Source of the DNA: Hydrogenophaga sp. IBVHS1
Lineage (GTDB): Bacteria; Pseudomonadota; Gammaproteobacteria; Burkholderiales; Burkholderiaceae_C
Assembly: GCF_002127265.1 (NCBI RefSeq)
Contig: NZ_NFUU01000003.1
Coordinates: forward strand, 439,307-503,306
Length of the DNA: 64,000 nt
Reading direction: 5' to 3'
Shown here piece after piece: positions 1 to 8,457 of this stretch. Every line of letters begins with the position of its first letter. Position 1 is the stretch's first letter. The position numbers and the translations under genes were made by a program. A model generated the notes under the pieces. That model was given only the letters and a program-made list of their open reading frames with translations. It did not search any database and was not told where the DNA came from.

Positions 1-1
1 G

Positions 2-655
2 CAACGTGGCGCCACGTTCGTGGCCAACACGCCCCAAGGCCAGGTGAAAGCGCGCTTTGGTGTGCTGGCCGGCAACTGCATGCTGCCCGAATACGGTCCG
101 CGCGTGGCGCCCGAGGTGGCGCCGCGCATCATGCCGGTGGGCACCTACATCGTGGCCACCGCACCGCTCGATCCCGAACTCTGCGCGCGCCTGATCCCGC
201 GCAACGCAGCGGTGTGCGACAACAACTTCGTGCTCGACTACTTCCGGTTCAGCGCCGATCACCGCATGCTCTTCGGCGGGCGCGTGAGCTACACCACCCG
301 CACGCCAGCCAACCTGGAAGCCGTGATGCGCCAGCGCATGGGCGAGGTGTTTCCCGCGCTGCGCGAAGTGCCCACCGAATACGTGTGGGGGGGGTTCGTC
401 GACATCAGCATGAACCGCGCACCCGACTTCGGCCGGCTGGGCGACAACCTCTATTACCTGCAAGGCTTCAGCGGCCATGGTGTGGCGCTCACCGGCCTGG
501 CCGGGCAGCTGGTCGCCGAAGCCGTGGCCGGGCAGGCCGGACGTTTCGATGTGTACGCCCGCCTGAAGCACCGCCGCTTTCCCGGCGGCCCGCTGCTGCG
601 CACACCCAGCCTGGCGCTGGGGATGCTGTGGCACCGGATGCGGGACGTGCTGTAG
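2..655 (+). CDS. FAD-dependent oxidoreductase, C-terminal part (PuuB-like)
   Basis: The reading frame is open from the left edge of the window, so the start and the N-terminal FAD-binding Rossmann motif lie outside. The visible 217 residues form the end of a DAO-type amine oxidase: a substrate-domain segment (MLFGGRVSYTTR), a conserved GGFVDISMNRAPDFGRLG stretch and the FAD-contacting tail LQGFSGHGVALTGLAG. This layout is typical of gamma-glutamylputrescine oxidase (PuuB), which oxidises gamma-glutamylputrescine to the aldehyde. The nearby PuuA-, PuuC- and PuuD-like genes support that assignment. Other amine or amino-acid oxidases of the same family cannot be excluded without the N-terminus. 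Confidence 0.8.
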   Translation, partial: QRGATFVANTPQGQVKARFGVLAGNCMLPEYGPRVAPEVAPRIMPVGTYIVATAPLDPELCARLIPRNAAVCDNNFVLDYFRFSADHRMLFGGRVSYTTRTPANLEAVMRQRMGEVFPALREVPTEYVWGGFVDISMNRAPDFGRLGDNLYYLQGFSGHGVALTGLAGQLVAEAVAGQAGRFDVYARLKHRRFPGGPLLRTPSLALGMLWHRMRDVL

Positions 656-779
656 GGCGGTCAACGGCGTGGGAATACACATCCGAAAGTCAATCTCGAA
701 TTTGTAGAACACGGATGGTTCTAGATGCTTGGGTAGCGGTGATCAGTGCTGCCGCCGCACTGCGGGTGTGATATTGCTT

Positions 780-820
780 CGGCTAGGATGTCGCAGATCG
801 GCCAGAAGCGGACATTGGGC
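780..820 (+). repeat. Dispersed 41-bp repeat, copy A
   Basis: A 41-bp unit ending 2 bp before the start codon of the small gene at 823. It matches the copy at 1595-1635 on the opposite strand with about 4 mismatches, and is related to two copies near 60.65 and 61.25 kb. Shared core features are GCTAG(G/C)ATG near the left end and GGCCA followed by an AGCGGAC-like block at the right. Read as protein from its ATG the unit gives MSQIGQKRTLG, a peptide style I recall from dispersed repeats in other proteobacteria. The 656-779 stretch before it holds nothing recognisable. Confidence 0.7.
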
Positions 821-822
821 AA

Positions 823-1161
823 ATGCAAATACGCAACCAACTATCTCAACTTGAAAGCGAATGGCTAGCGGAGTTGCTTGCTGAGTCGAAGCGGGATCTG
901 GTATTTCTCTTCAACATTGAAGCTGGAGATTTTGGCGGTCCTAAGAACTTGCCTGAGCGTGATCGGTTGATGCAGGTGGAGCGCATGATTCGGGCGCTCT
1001 TAAACTCCGGTTGCGTAGTTGGCTACGGCGATCCAAAAAAGTCCACTTGGAGCGCTGTGCCAGGGCTAGAGGTGGCTCATGTCGACCTTCCTGAGGCGAT
1101 CATGAAACTGAGGCGACTGGAGCCGGAACAATACAAGTTCCTGACACTCACGTGCACTTGA
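823..1161 (+). CDS. Small hypothetical protein (112 aa)
   Basis: I do not recognise a family. The product is a soluble, charged protein with a helical, Glu/Arg-rich N-terminal half (QLESEWLAELLAES, ERDRLMQVERMIRALL) and a glycine turn VVGYGDPKKSTWSAVPG; no signal peptide or membrane segment is visible. Its base composition is lower in GC than the flanking metabolic genes, consistent with acquired DNA. It starts immediately after repeat copy A and is convergent with the next small gene, and the pair is bracketed by inverted copies of that repeat. No clear Shine-Dalgarno precedes the ATG. Confidence 0.5.
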   Translation: MQIRNQLSQLESEWLAELLAESKRDLVFLFNIEAGDFGGPKNLPERDRLMQVERMIRALLNSGCVVGYGDPKKSTWSAVPGLEVAHVDLPEAIMKLRRLEPEQYKFLTLTCT

Positions 1162-1252
1162 CTTGCACACCTTAGGTCAGCTTTGGGTCCGGAGGAGACG
1201 TCCGTCCACCAGCGCTAGCACCTAAGGACTGACGAACTCTTCTTCTGGCGGC

Positions 1253-1567
1253 CTAGATCTCGTTTGAGGCCTGGCACGCACCTATTTTCAGTTTGACGAA
1301 GTGCGACACGACAAGCCAGTGCACTGCAGCTGCAGGAAGCAATAGCGCGAGTAAGGCGTACGTCATCGCGTAATTCTTGTCTTGGAAGAGGTTGGCAATT
1401 GTCCAGGCGCATAGGTACAAAGGAATCGTCAGGACCAAAGTCTCCACGAAACTCACACATTTGATGTCGCTCATCAATCGGATGTCGCAGTGCCCACAAC
1501 TCAAGGCCGATTGAAAATAGGCTCGAAGAGAACGGGCACCACAAACTGGGCAGGTAAGCATCTTCAA
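1253..1567 (-). CDS. Small zinc-ribbon membrane protein (104 aa)
   Basis: The N-terminus has two paired cysteines, CPVCGARSL and CGHCDIRL, spaced like a zinc ribbon (residues about 6-28). Two hydrophobic helices follow (about residues 41-60 and 67-88). The arrangement resembles small zinc-ribbon/two-TM proteins of unknown role. A copy of the 41-bp repeat lies about 30 bp upstream in the same orientation, as it does for the other small accessory genes here. No neighbouring gene suggests a function. Confidence 0.5.
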   Translation of the reverse strand: MKMLTCPVCGARSLRAYFQSALSCGHCDIRLMSDIKCVSFVETLVLTIPLYLCAWTIANLFQDKNYAMTYALLALLLPAAAVHWLVVSHFVKLKIGACQASNEI

Positions 1568-1594
1568 GATGACACCTTTTGGCGTTCAAGCAGT

Positions 1595-1635
1595 GCCGAA
1601 CGTCTGCTTCTGGCCGATCTGCCACATCCTAGCCG
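1595..1635 (-). repeat. Dispersed 41-bp repeat, copy B (inverted)
   Basis: Reverse-complement match to copy A at 780-820 (about 37 of 41 positions). In this orientation it lies just upstream of the small minus-strand gene ending at 1253, so both small genes have the unit at their 5' side. Its ATG-started peptide reads MWQIGQKQTFG. The remaining interval to 1767 shows no gene. Confidence 0.7.
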
Positions 1636-1766
1636 AGGTCAAAACCGCAACGTCTTGCCAAGCAGTGTTCAGCGCTTGCGAGCTACACACCTGACCAGGA
1701 AGCGGTCTACCTGCCTTCGCAACAACCGGCACCAAGACCTCGGTCGGTCGCGCGAGTTCGTGAACT

Positions 1767-3260
1767 TCAGCTGACGCCCAGCGCTTGCCGCACAGCCGCC
1801 GCAATCAAGGGCCCGCAGCGCTCGATATCCGCCAGCGGCGCGTACCCGTAGCCGATCACCAGACCGCTCAAGTCACTGCGCGCAAGGCAGTAGGCCGACA
1901 GCGGCCGCACCGTGAGGCCTTGCTGCGCGAGGCGCTGCGCCAGCGCGTGGTCGTTCACGTCGGGCGGCAGGCGCAGACACAGGTGCAGGCCCTGTTCCGC
2001 GCCGCTGATGCTGGGGCCTTCGGGGGTGTCGCGCAGCACGGGTTTGAGCGCTTCCAGCAGGCACTGGCGGCGCTCGCCGTAGTTCTGGCGTGCGCGGCGC
2101 AGTGCACTGGCGAAGTGGCCCATCTCGATGAACTCGGCGAGCGCGGCCTGCACCGGCATCTGGCCCGGGCGGTTCAGGTCGTAGTGGGCCTGCTTGAACG
2201 CGGCCACGAGTGGCTTGGGCACCACGAGGTAGCCGATCTTCAGCCCCGGGTAGAGCACCTTGGAGAAGGTGCCCATGTAGAACACGCGGCCATCTGTATC
2301 GAGGCCTTCGAGGCTGGAGATCGGCGGGCCGCTGAAGCGGTACTCGCTGTCGTAGTCGTCTTCGAGCACCCAGGCGTCGTGCGCGCGGGCGGTGGCCAGC
2401 AGCTGGTGGCGCCGGGGCAGCGACATCACGGCGCCGGTGGGGTACTGGTGCGATGGCGTCACATAGATCAGGCGCGGCGGCTTCGCGTTGTCGGCCGTGC
2501 TCGGGTTGATGCCCTGCTCGTCCACCGCCACCGGGTGCAGCGACAGGCCGGTGGCCATGAAGGCTTTGACCGCACCCCAGTAGGCCGGGTCTTCCACCCA
2601 CACGGTGTCGCCGTGATCGGCCAGCAGGCGGGCGCAGAGCTCGAGCGACTGCTGGGTGCCGGTGGTGATGACGACCTGGTCGGCCTCCAGGTGCACGCTG
2701 CGAAACACGCGCAAATAGTCGGCCACGGCCCGGCGCAGAGGTGCGTAGCCGCCGGAGTCGTTGTAGTCGAGCATGTCCGGGTAGGTCATGCGCCAATGCT
2801 TGTTCTGCAGGCGCTGCCAGAGCGTGACCGGGAAGGCGCTGAAGTCGGCGATGCCGGGTGTGAAGGGCTGCACCTCCAGTTCGGTGGCGCAGTAGGTGGT
2901 GGCCAGCGCCTGGCCGCGCGTTGACAGGCGCCGGGCCTGCGGGCTGGCTGCCTGGCCACCGCTGCTGCGGGCCGTGCGTCCCGGCGTGGCGCGTGGCACG
3001 TTGTCGTTGACATAGGTGCCGCTGCCTACGCGGCTGGCGAGGTAGCCCTCCACGCTGAGCTGGTTGATGGCGGCCACCACGGTGTTGCGGGAAAGGTCGA
3101 GATCTTGCGAGAGGTCCCGGCTGGAAGGCAGGCGCTCCCCCGCGCCGAGCTTGCCGTCGAGCATGGCGCGGCGGAGCGCCTCGTAGAGCTGCCGGTGCAG
3201 GGGCAGGGCTCCCTGTGCGCCGAGTCGGCTCATTTCGGCCAGGAGAAATTCGGAGAGCAT
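1767..3260 (-). CDS. MocR/PdxR-type regulator (GntR wHTH + aminotransferase fold)
   Basis: A 497-residue transcription factor. Residues about 10-85 are a GntR winged helix (GERLPSSRDLSQDLDLSRNT). Residues about 135-490 are a fold-type I aminotransferase domain that serves as a PLP and ligand sensor. The PLP-binding lysine is K334 in GTFSKVLYPGLKIGYL, and the upstream EDDYDSEYR motif is typical. It is divergently transcribed from the PuuD-like hydrolase with a repeat-rich 89-bp gap. MocR proteins commonly control the adjacent divergent gene, so it is probably the local regulator of the polyamine/GABA genes, by analogy with GabR. Its true ligand is not visible from sequence. Confidence 0.9.
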   Translation of the reverse strand: MLSEFLLAEMSRLGAQGALPLHRQLYEALRRAMLDGKLGAGERLPSSRDLSQDLDLSRNTVVAAINQLSVEGYLASRVGSGTYVNDNVPRATPGRTARSSGGQAASPQARRLSTRGQALATTYCATELEVQPFTPGIADFSAFPVTLWQRLQNKHWRMTYPDMLDYNDSGGYAPLRRAVADYLRVFRSVHLEADQVVITTGTQQSLELCARLLADHGDTVWVEDPAYWGAVKAFMATGLSLHPVAVDEQGINPSTADNAKPPRLIYVTPSHQYPTGAVMSLPRRHQLLATARAHDAWVLEDDYDSEYRFSGPPISSLEGLDTDGRVFYMGTFSKVLYPGLKIGYLVVPKPLVAAFKQAHYDLNRPGQMPVQAALAEFIEMGHFASALRRARQNYGERRQCLLEALKPVLRDTPEGPSISGAEQGLHLCLRLPPDVNDHALAQRLAQQGLTVRPLSAYCLARSDLSGLVIGYGYAPLADIERCGPLIAAAVRQALGVS

Positions 3261-3288
3261 GGGGAAGTGGCACCAGATGGTGGGTCGA

Positions 3289-3327
3289 ATTGGCTCTCAT
3301 TGTGATCCAATTGGCCCTCCACAATGA
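3289..3327. promoter_or_regulatory. Candidate MocR operator in divergent promoter
   Basis: The gap between the divergent regulator and hydrolase contains a direct repeat ATTGGC(T/C)CTC at 3289-3298 and 3310-3319, 21 bp apart (two helical turns). Interleaved with it is an inverted repeat TCATTGTG (3297-3304) / CACAATGA (3320-3327). Helically phased direct repeats are the known operator style of MocR factors such as GabR and PdxR. The assignment to this regulator is inference from position. Confidence 0.55.
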
Positions 3328-3349
3328 AGGCCATTGTCTGGAGTCATTC

Positions 3350-4156
3350 ATGAACAAGCCGCCGCCTTGCATGGTCTGGCTGCCTGCGGATCACCGCCTG
3401 ATGGGCGATCACGGGCATCAGATGCCCTTTTTGCTGCTGGGTGACAAATACGCCCGCGCGGTGAAGGTGGGGGCCCAGGCCCAGCCCGTGATGTTCCCGC
3501 TGGCCGACACGGGCCAGATCAGCGAGCTGCTCGCGCTGGTCGACGGGGTGATGCTGACCGGCTCGCCTTCCAACGTGCATCCCTCCCATTTCGATGAAGA
3601 CGTGGCCGATCCCAGCCTGCCGCTGGATGCCGACCGCGATCTGCTGACGCTCGCCCTCGTGAAGGCCTGCGTGCACGAAGGCATCCCCTTGCTGGGCATC
3701 TGCCGCGGGTTCCAGGAAATCAACGTGGCGCTAGGCGGCACGCTGCACCAGCGGGTGCACGATGTGCCCGGCCTGATGGACCACCGCGAGCCCAAGACCG
3801 CGCCGCCCGACGAGCAGTACGCGCCGCGCCACAGCATCCGGCTGGTGCCGGGCAGCGTGTTCGAGGAATGGGCCGGTGGCCCCGAGGCCGAGGTGAATTC
3901 GCTGCACGGCCAGGGCATCAACCGGCTGGCGCCCGGGCTGGAGGCGCTGGCACACGCGCCCGATGGCGTGGTGGAGGCCTTTGGCGTGCGCGGCGCGCGC
4001 ACGTTTGCCTACGCGGTGCAGTTCCATCCCGAATGGCGCTGCTGGGAAACGCCGTTTTATGCCGCGATTTTTGAAGCCTTCGGGCGCGCCTGCCGCCAGC
4101 GCACCAGCCAGCGCCTGCAGGCGGCCGACCTCGCCCGCAGCGTTGTGCAGCCCTGA
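3350..4156 (+). CDS. puuD: Gamma-glutamyl-GABA hydrolase family (PuuD-like)
   Basis: A class I glutamine-amidotransferase-fold hydrolase of 268 residues. The nucleophile is C118 in the elbow LLGICRGFQEINVALGG, and the catalytic His-Glu pair lies in FAYAVQFHPEW near the C-terminus. PuuD releases GABA and glutamate from gamma-glutamyl-GABA in the Puu pathway. I chose the ATG at 3350 because a longer in-frame extension would run through the divergent regulator promoter and encodes no conserved sequence. It is the first gene of a probable puuD-puuA-spuC-potFGHI series read away from the MocR gene. Confidence 0.85.
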   Translation: MNKPPPCMVWLPADHRLMGDHGHQMPFLLLGDKYARAVKVGAQAQPVMFPLADTGQISELLALVDGVMLTGSPSNVHPSHFDEDVADPSLPLDADRDLLTLALVKACVHEGIPLLGICRGFQEINVALGGTLHQRVHDVPGLMDHREPKTAPPDEQYAPRHSIRLVPGSVFEEWAGGPEAEVNSLHGQGINRLAPGLEALAHAPDGVVEAFGVRGARTFAYAVQFHPEWRCWETPFYAAIFEAFGRACRQRTSQRLQAADLARSVVQP

Positions 4157-4189
4157 CATCCACCCCCCTACCCACACCGGAGACGGCAC

Positions 4190-5563
4190 ATGACAGCCCC
4201 CCCCAAGAAGACGATGAACTTCAACGACCTGGAGAACTGGCTCAACCAGCACCGGGTGACCGAGGTCGAGTGCCTGGTGCCCGACCTGACCGGCGTGGCG
4301 CGCGGCAAGATCCTGCCGCGCGAGAAGTTCACCGAGGACCGGGGGATGCGCCTGCCGCAGGCGATTGTGGCCATGGGCGTGACGGGCGAGTTTCCCGAGA
4401 GCGGGCCGTACTACGACGTGATCGAGCCGACCGACCGCGACATGCAGCTGCGCCCGGACCCGACCACGGTGCGCATCGTGCCCTGGGCCACCGACCCCAC
4501 GGCGCAGGTGATCCACGACTGCTTCGACCACTCAGGCAAGCTGGTGCCCTTTGCGCCGCGCAGCGTGCTGCGCCATGTGTGCGAGCTGTTTGATGCCGAG
4601 GGCCTCGATCCCGTGGTGGCACCCGAGCTGGAGTTCTACCTGACGGCGCGCAACACCGACCCGAACACACTGCTGAAGCCGCCCATCGGCCGCAGCGGCC
4701 GCGCCGAGACCTCGCGCCAGGCCTACAGCATCGACGCGGTGAACGAGTTCGACCCGCTGTTCGAGGAGATCTACGACTACTGCGACAAGATGCAGCTCAA
4801 CGTGGACACGCTGATCCACGAGGTGGGCGCGGGGCAGATGGAAATCAACTTCTTCCACGCCCACCCGCTGGGCCTGGCCGACGAGGTGTTCTTCTTCAAG
4901 CGCACGGTGCGCGAAGCCGCGCTGCGGCACGACATGTACGCCACCTTCATGGCCAAGCCCATTGCGGGCGAGCCGGGCTCGGCCATGCACGTGCACCAGA
5001 GCATCCTGGACAAGGCCACCGGCAAGAACATCTTCAGCAACGAAGACGGCACGCCGTCCGAATCGTTCTACCACTACATCGGCGGCATGCAGCGCTACAT
5101 TCCGGCGGCCATGGTGCTGGTGGCGCCGTACGTGAACAGCTACCGCCGCCTTTCGCGCCACACCGCCGCGCCCATCAACATCGAATGGGGCCATGACAAC
5201 CGCACGGTGGGCATTCGCTCGCCGATCTCCAGCCCTGCTGCGCGTCGGGTGGAGAACCGCGTGATCGGCGCCGACGCCAACCCCTACGTGGCCATGGCCA
5301 TGACGCTGGCCTGCGGCTACCTGGGCCTGAAGAACAAGATCAAGCCCAAGCCCGAGATGAAGGGCGATGCCTACCTGGCGCCGTACTCGCTGCCGCGCAG
5401 CCTGGGCGAGGCGCTCGACTGGCTGCGCCGCGAACCCGACCTGCACGAGGTGCTGGGCAAGGAGTTCATCACCATCTACACCGAGATCAAGGAGCTGGAG
5501 TTCGACGAGTTCATGAAGGTGATCTCGCCCTGGGAACGCGAGCACCTCCTTCTGCATGTCTGA
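4190..5563 (+). CDS. puuA: Glutamine synthetase family, gamma-glutamylpolyamine synthetase-like
   Basis: A 457-residue GlnA-type ligase. The N-terminal beta-grasp carries VECLVPDLTGVARGKILP, and the catalytic barrel has the metal and substrate motifs APELEFYL, GAGQMEINF, GSAMHVHQS and NIEWGHDNRTVGIR. It lacks the adenylylation loop context of true GlnA and fits PuuA-like enzymes, which ATP-dependently join glutamate to putrescine. Only 33 bp separate it from puuD, and a PLP aminotransferase follows after 24 bp, indicating one operon. Exact amine specificity (putrescine, spermidine, ethanolamine) cannot be told from sequence. Confidence 0.85.
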   Translation: MTAPPKKTMNFNDLENWLNQHRVTEVECLVPDLTGVARGKILPREKFTEDRGMRLPQAIVAMGVTGEFPESGPYYDVIEPTDRDMQLRPDPTTVRIVPWATDPTAQVIHDCFDHSGKLVPFAPRSVLRHVCELFDAEGLDPVVAPELEFYLTARNTDPNTLLKPPIGRSGRAETSRQAYSIDAVNEFDPLFEEIYDYCDKMQLNVDTLIHEVGAGQMEINFFHAHPLGLADEVFFFKRTVREAALRHDMYATFMAKPIAGEPGSAMHVHQSILDKATGKNIFSNEDGTPSESFYHYIGGMQRYIPAAMVLVAPYVNSYRRLSRHTAAPINIEWGHDNRTVGIRSPISSPAARRVENRVIGADANPYVAMAMTLACGYLGLKNKIKPKPEMKGDAYLAPYSLPRSLGEALDWLRREPDLHEVLGKEFITIYTEIKELEFDEFMKVISPWEREHLLLHV

Positions 5564-5587
5564 ACACGCCATTCAAGTACGCACGCC

Positions 5588-7027
5588 ATGAACACCTCCA
5601 CCCTCATCGCTCCCCCCGCTCTGGTGCGCCGCGCCGAGCAGCACGACACCAAGGCCATCCAGGCGCTCGACAGCGCGCACTACCTGCACCCGTTCACCGA
5701 CCACGGCGACCTGGCGACGCGCGGGGCTCGCGTGATCACACGGGCCGACAACATCTATGTGTGGGATTCGGAAGGCAAGCAGATCCTGGACGGCATGAGC
5801 GGTCTGTGGTGCGTGAACGCGGGCTACGGGCGCAAGGAGCTGGCCGACGCCGCCTACCAGCAGATGATGACGCTGCCGTTCTACAACAGCTTCTTCCAGA
5901 CCACCAACGTGCCGGCGGTTCAGCTGGCCGCCAAGCTCGCGCAGATCGCGCCGAAGGTCGGCGGCAGAAAGTTCGAGCACGTGTTCTTCAGCTCCAGCGG
6001 CAGCGAGAGCAACGACACCAACGTGCGCATGGTGCGCCGCTACTGGGACCTCTTGGGCCAGCCGCAGCGCAAGGTGATCATCAGCCGGAACAACGCCTAC
6101 CACGGCAGCACCATGGCCGGCGCCTCGCTGGGTGGCATGAGCGGCATGCACGCGCAGGGCGACCTGCCGATTCCCGACATCACGCACATCGAGCAGCCCT
6201 ACTACTACGAACACGCGCAGCCGGGCGAAACCCCAGCGGCGTTCGGCGTGCGCGCTGCGCGCTGGCTGGAAGAAAAAATCCTCGCGGTGGGCGCCGGGCG
6301 GGTGGCCGCTTTCATTGCCGAGCCTGTGCAGGGCGCGGGTGGCGTGATCATTCCGCCCGAGACCTACTGGCCCGAGATCCAGCGCATCGTGGACAAGCAC
6401 GGCATCCTGCTGATTTCGGACGAAGTCATCTGCGCCTTCGGCCGGCTGGGCCACTGGTTCGCCTACGAGAAGTTCGGCATGCGGCCCGATCTGGTGACCT
6501 TCGCCAAAGGCGTGACCAGCGGCTACATCCCCCTGGGCGGCGTGATGGTGGGCGACCGCGTGGCGAAGGTGCTGGTGGAGAAGGGCGGCGAGTTCAACCA
6601 CGGCTACACCTACAGCGGCCACCCGGTGGCCTGCGCGGTGGCGCTGGCCAACATCGAACTCATGGAGCGGGAGAACCTGGTGGGCCGCGTGAAGGACGAC
6701 ACCGGCCCGTACCTCGCCGAGCGTTTCACCGAGCTGGCCGCCCACCCGCTCGTGGGCGCGGCCGAGACCTGCGGCTTCGTGGCCGGCCTGGTGCTGGTGA
6801 AGAACAAGGCCAGGCGCGAGATGTTCGACGAGGCACTGGGCGTGGGCATGAAGTGCCGCGCCCACTGTTTCAAGAACGGCCTGATCATGCGCGCCGTGGG
6901 CGACCGCATGATCATTGCGCCGCCGCTGGTGATGACCCGGGCTCAGATCGACGAGATGATGGAACTGATCCGGCGCTGCCTGGACGCCACCCTGGAGGAA
7001 TTGCGCGCAGCAGGCCAGCTGGCTTGA
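5588..7027 (+). CDS. spuC: Class III aminotransferase, putrescine-pyruvate type (SpuC-like)
   Basis: A 479-residue class III PLP aminotransferase. It shows the N-terminal HPFTDH segment, the cofactor glycine-serine loop SSSGSESNDTNVRMVRRYW, the Asp-containing DEVICAFGRLGHW and the PLP lysine K307 in TFAKGVTSGYIPLGG. This pattern matches SpuC-type enzymes that move an amino group from putrescine or cadaverine to pyruvate, giving 4-aminobutyraldehyde. It offers a route parallel to the gamma-glutamyl pathway encoded around it. Beta-alanine-pyruvate transaminases are close relatives, so the donor is not certain. Confidence 0.85.
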   Translation: MNTSTLIAPPALVRRAEQHDTKAIQALDSAHYLHPFTDHGDLATRGARVITRADNIYVWDSEGKQILDGMSGLWCVNAGYGRKELADAAYQQMMTLPFYNSFFQTTNVPAVQLAAKLAQIAPKVGGRKFEHVFFSSSGSESNDTNVRMVRRYWDLLGQPQRKVIISRNNAYHGSTMAGASLGGMSGMHAQGDLPIPDITHIEQPYYYEHAQPGETPAAFGVRAARWLEEKILAVGAGRVAAFIAEPVQGAGGVIIPPETYWPEIQRIVDKHGILLISDEVICAFGRLGHWFAYEKFGMRPDLVTFAKGVTSGYIPLGGVMVGDRVAKVLVEKGGEFNHGYTYSGHPVACAVALANIELMERENLVGRVKDDTGPYLAERFTELAAHPLVGAAETCGFVAGLVLVKNKARREMFDEALGVGMKCRAHCFKNGLIMRAVGDRMIIAPPLVMTRAQIDEMMELIRRCLDATLEELRAAGQLA

Positions 7028-7176
7028 ATAGAATGGCCGCTGCAGCGCTCCGCCGGTCGCTTTTTCGTCCGCGCGTGCCCGCATTGGGTCTGAAAATTGC
7101 TAGTCTTGCGCATGCGTTTTCAGCCCCACCCGGTTGAGTTCAAACGGTCATTAACTTCCTTGGAGTGAGCAACACC

Positions 7177-8355
7177 ATGAAAAAGCACGTCTTGGTTCTC
7201 GCGATGTCAGCCGTCCTGCTGGCCGCTTGCGGAAAGAAAGAAGAGCCGGCTTCCGCACCCGCCGCGCCAGCGCCGGTGGCCGCAGCCCCGGCCGCTCCCG
7301 CGCCGCCTCCCGGCCCGGTGATGGACGATGAAAAAGTCCTGAACGTCTACAACTGGCCCGACTACATCACCGAGACCCTGGTCGCCGACTTCGAGAAGGA
7401 ATACGGCATCAAGGTGAACTACGACACCTTCGAGAACAACGAAGCGCTGCACGCCAAGCTGGTGGCCGGCAACTCGGGCTACGACATCGTGATCCCCACC
7501 GCCGGCTTCGCCAAGAAGCAGATTGATGGCGGGCTCTACCAGCCGATCGACAAGAGCAAGATCCCGAACTACGCCAACCTCGACACCGACTTCATGGCCA
7601 AGATCGCTGGCGTGGACCCGGAGAACAAGCACCTGGTGCCTTGGGCCTGGGGCTTCACCACCGTGGGCATCAACAAGCAGAAGGTTGAAAAGGCGCTGGG
7701 TGGCATGCCCATGCCTGAAAACGCCTGGGACCTCGTGTTCAAGCCTGAGTACTCCAGCAAGCTGCGTTCGTGCGGCATCGCCTACCTCGATTCGCCCAGC
7801 GAAATCCTGCCGGTGGCGCTGCACTACGTGGGCAAGCCGCCCTACAGCGAGAACCCGGAAGACTTCAAGCTCGCCGGTGAAATGCTGAAGAAGGTGCGCA
7901 AGGACGTGCGCCTGTTCTCCAGCACCATGATCGACGACATCGCTGGTGGCAAGGCCTGCGCGTTCATCGGCTGGTCGGGCGACATCAACATCGCTGGCGA
8001 CCGCGTGAAGGAAACCGGCGGCAAGGACGAGATCATCCCGCTGCTGCCCACCGGCGGTGGCCTGGTGTTCATCGACACCATGGCAATCCCCAAGGATGCC
8101 AAGCACCCGAACAACGCGCACCTGTTCATGGACTTCTACCTTCGCGCGGCCAACGGCGCGGCCATGGCCAACGAGCTGAACTACCCCACCGGCAACAAGG
8201 CAGCGCTCGCCGACATCAAGGACGAAGTCAAGGGCAACAAGACCATCTTCCTGAGCCCGGAAGACACCGCTCGCCTGATCCCCACCGGCGGCTTCTCCAA
8301 CGAGGCCTCGGGCGTGCTCAACGAGACCTACAACGCGTTCAAGCGCGGCAAGTAA
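7177..8355 (+). CDS. potF: Polyamine ABC transporter substrate-binding lipoprotein (PotF-like)
   Basis: Periplasmic-side binding protein of 392 residues. A lipobox LAAC puts the lipidated cysteine at residue 18, followed by an Ala/Pro-rich linker and a PotD/PotF fold starting at LNVYNWPDYI. The Trp and Asp residues of LVPWAWGFTTVGIN and FIGWSGDINIA lie where polyamine-binding residues of this family occur. The ATG at 7177 has a GGAG about 11 nt upstream and gives a proper signal peptide; an in-frame GTG 12 bp earlier is less likely. A strong hairpin follows the gene, so it can be expressed in excess over the transporter core, as is usual for binding proteins. Confidence 0.92.
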   Translation: MKKHVLVLAMSAVLLAACGKKEEPASAPAAPAPVAAAPAAPAPPPGPVMDDEKVLNVYNWPDYITETLVADFEKEYGIKVNYDTFENNEALHAKLVAGNSGYDIVIPTAGFAKKQIDGGLYQPIDKSKIPNYANLDTDFMAKIAGVDPENKHLVPWAWGFTTVGINKQKVEKALGGMPMPENAWDLVFKPEYSSKLRSCGIAYLDSPSEILPVALHYVGKPPYSENPEDFKLAGEMLKKVRKDVRLFSSTMIDDIAGGKACAFIGWSGDINIAGDRVKETGGKDEIIPLLPTGGGLVFIDTMAIPKDAKHPNNAHLFMDFYLRAANGAAMANELNYPTGNKAALADIKDEVKGNKTIFLSPEDTARLIPTGGFSNEASGVLNETYNAFKRGK

Positions 8356-8386
8356 GCAACGCATCCGATACCGATCGGGCGCACCA

Positions 8387-8421
8387 AGGGCTGTTCTTCC
8401 TCCGGGTCGAACAGCCCTTTT
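8387..8421 (+). terminator. Intrinsic terminator / attenuating hairpin after potF
   Basis: A perfect 10-bp stem AGGGCTGTTC / GAACAGCCCT with a 12-base loop, followed by TTT. It sits between potF and potG. This position probably sets the excess of binding protein over permease mRNA. Confidence 0.8.
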
Positions 8422-8457
8422 CATTGGGCAGGTGAAGCAAGAGAAACGGACTTCAAG

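Noticed and set aside
1215..1625. Alternative minus-strand frame of 136 codons overlapping the zinc-ribbon protein
   Set aside because: The competing frame contains two CxxC-type pairs and clean membrane helices, whereas this one has irregular composition.
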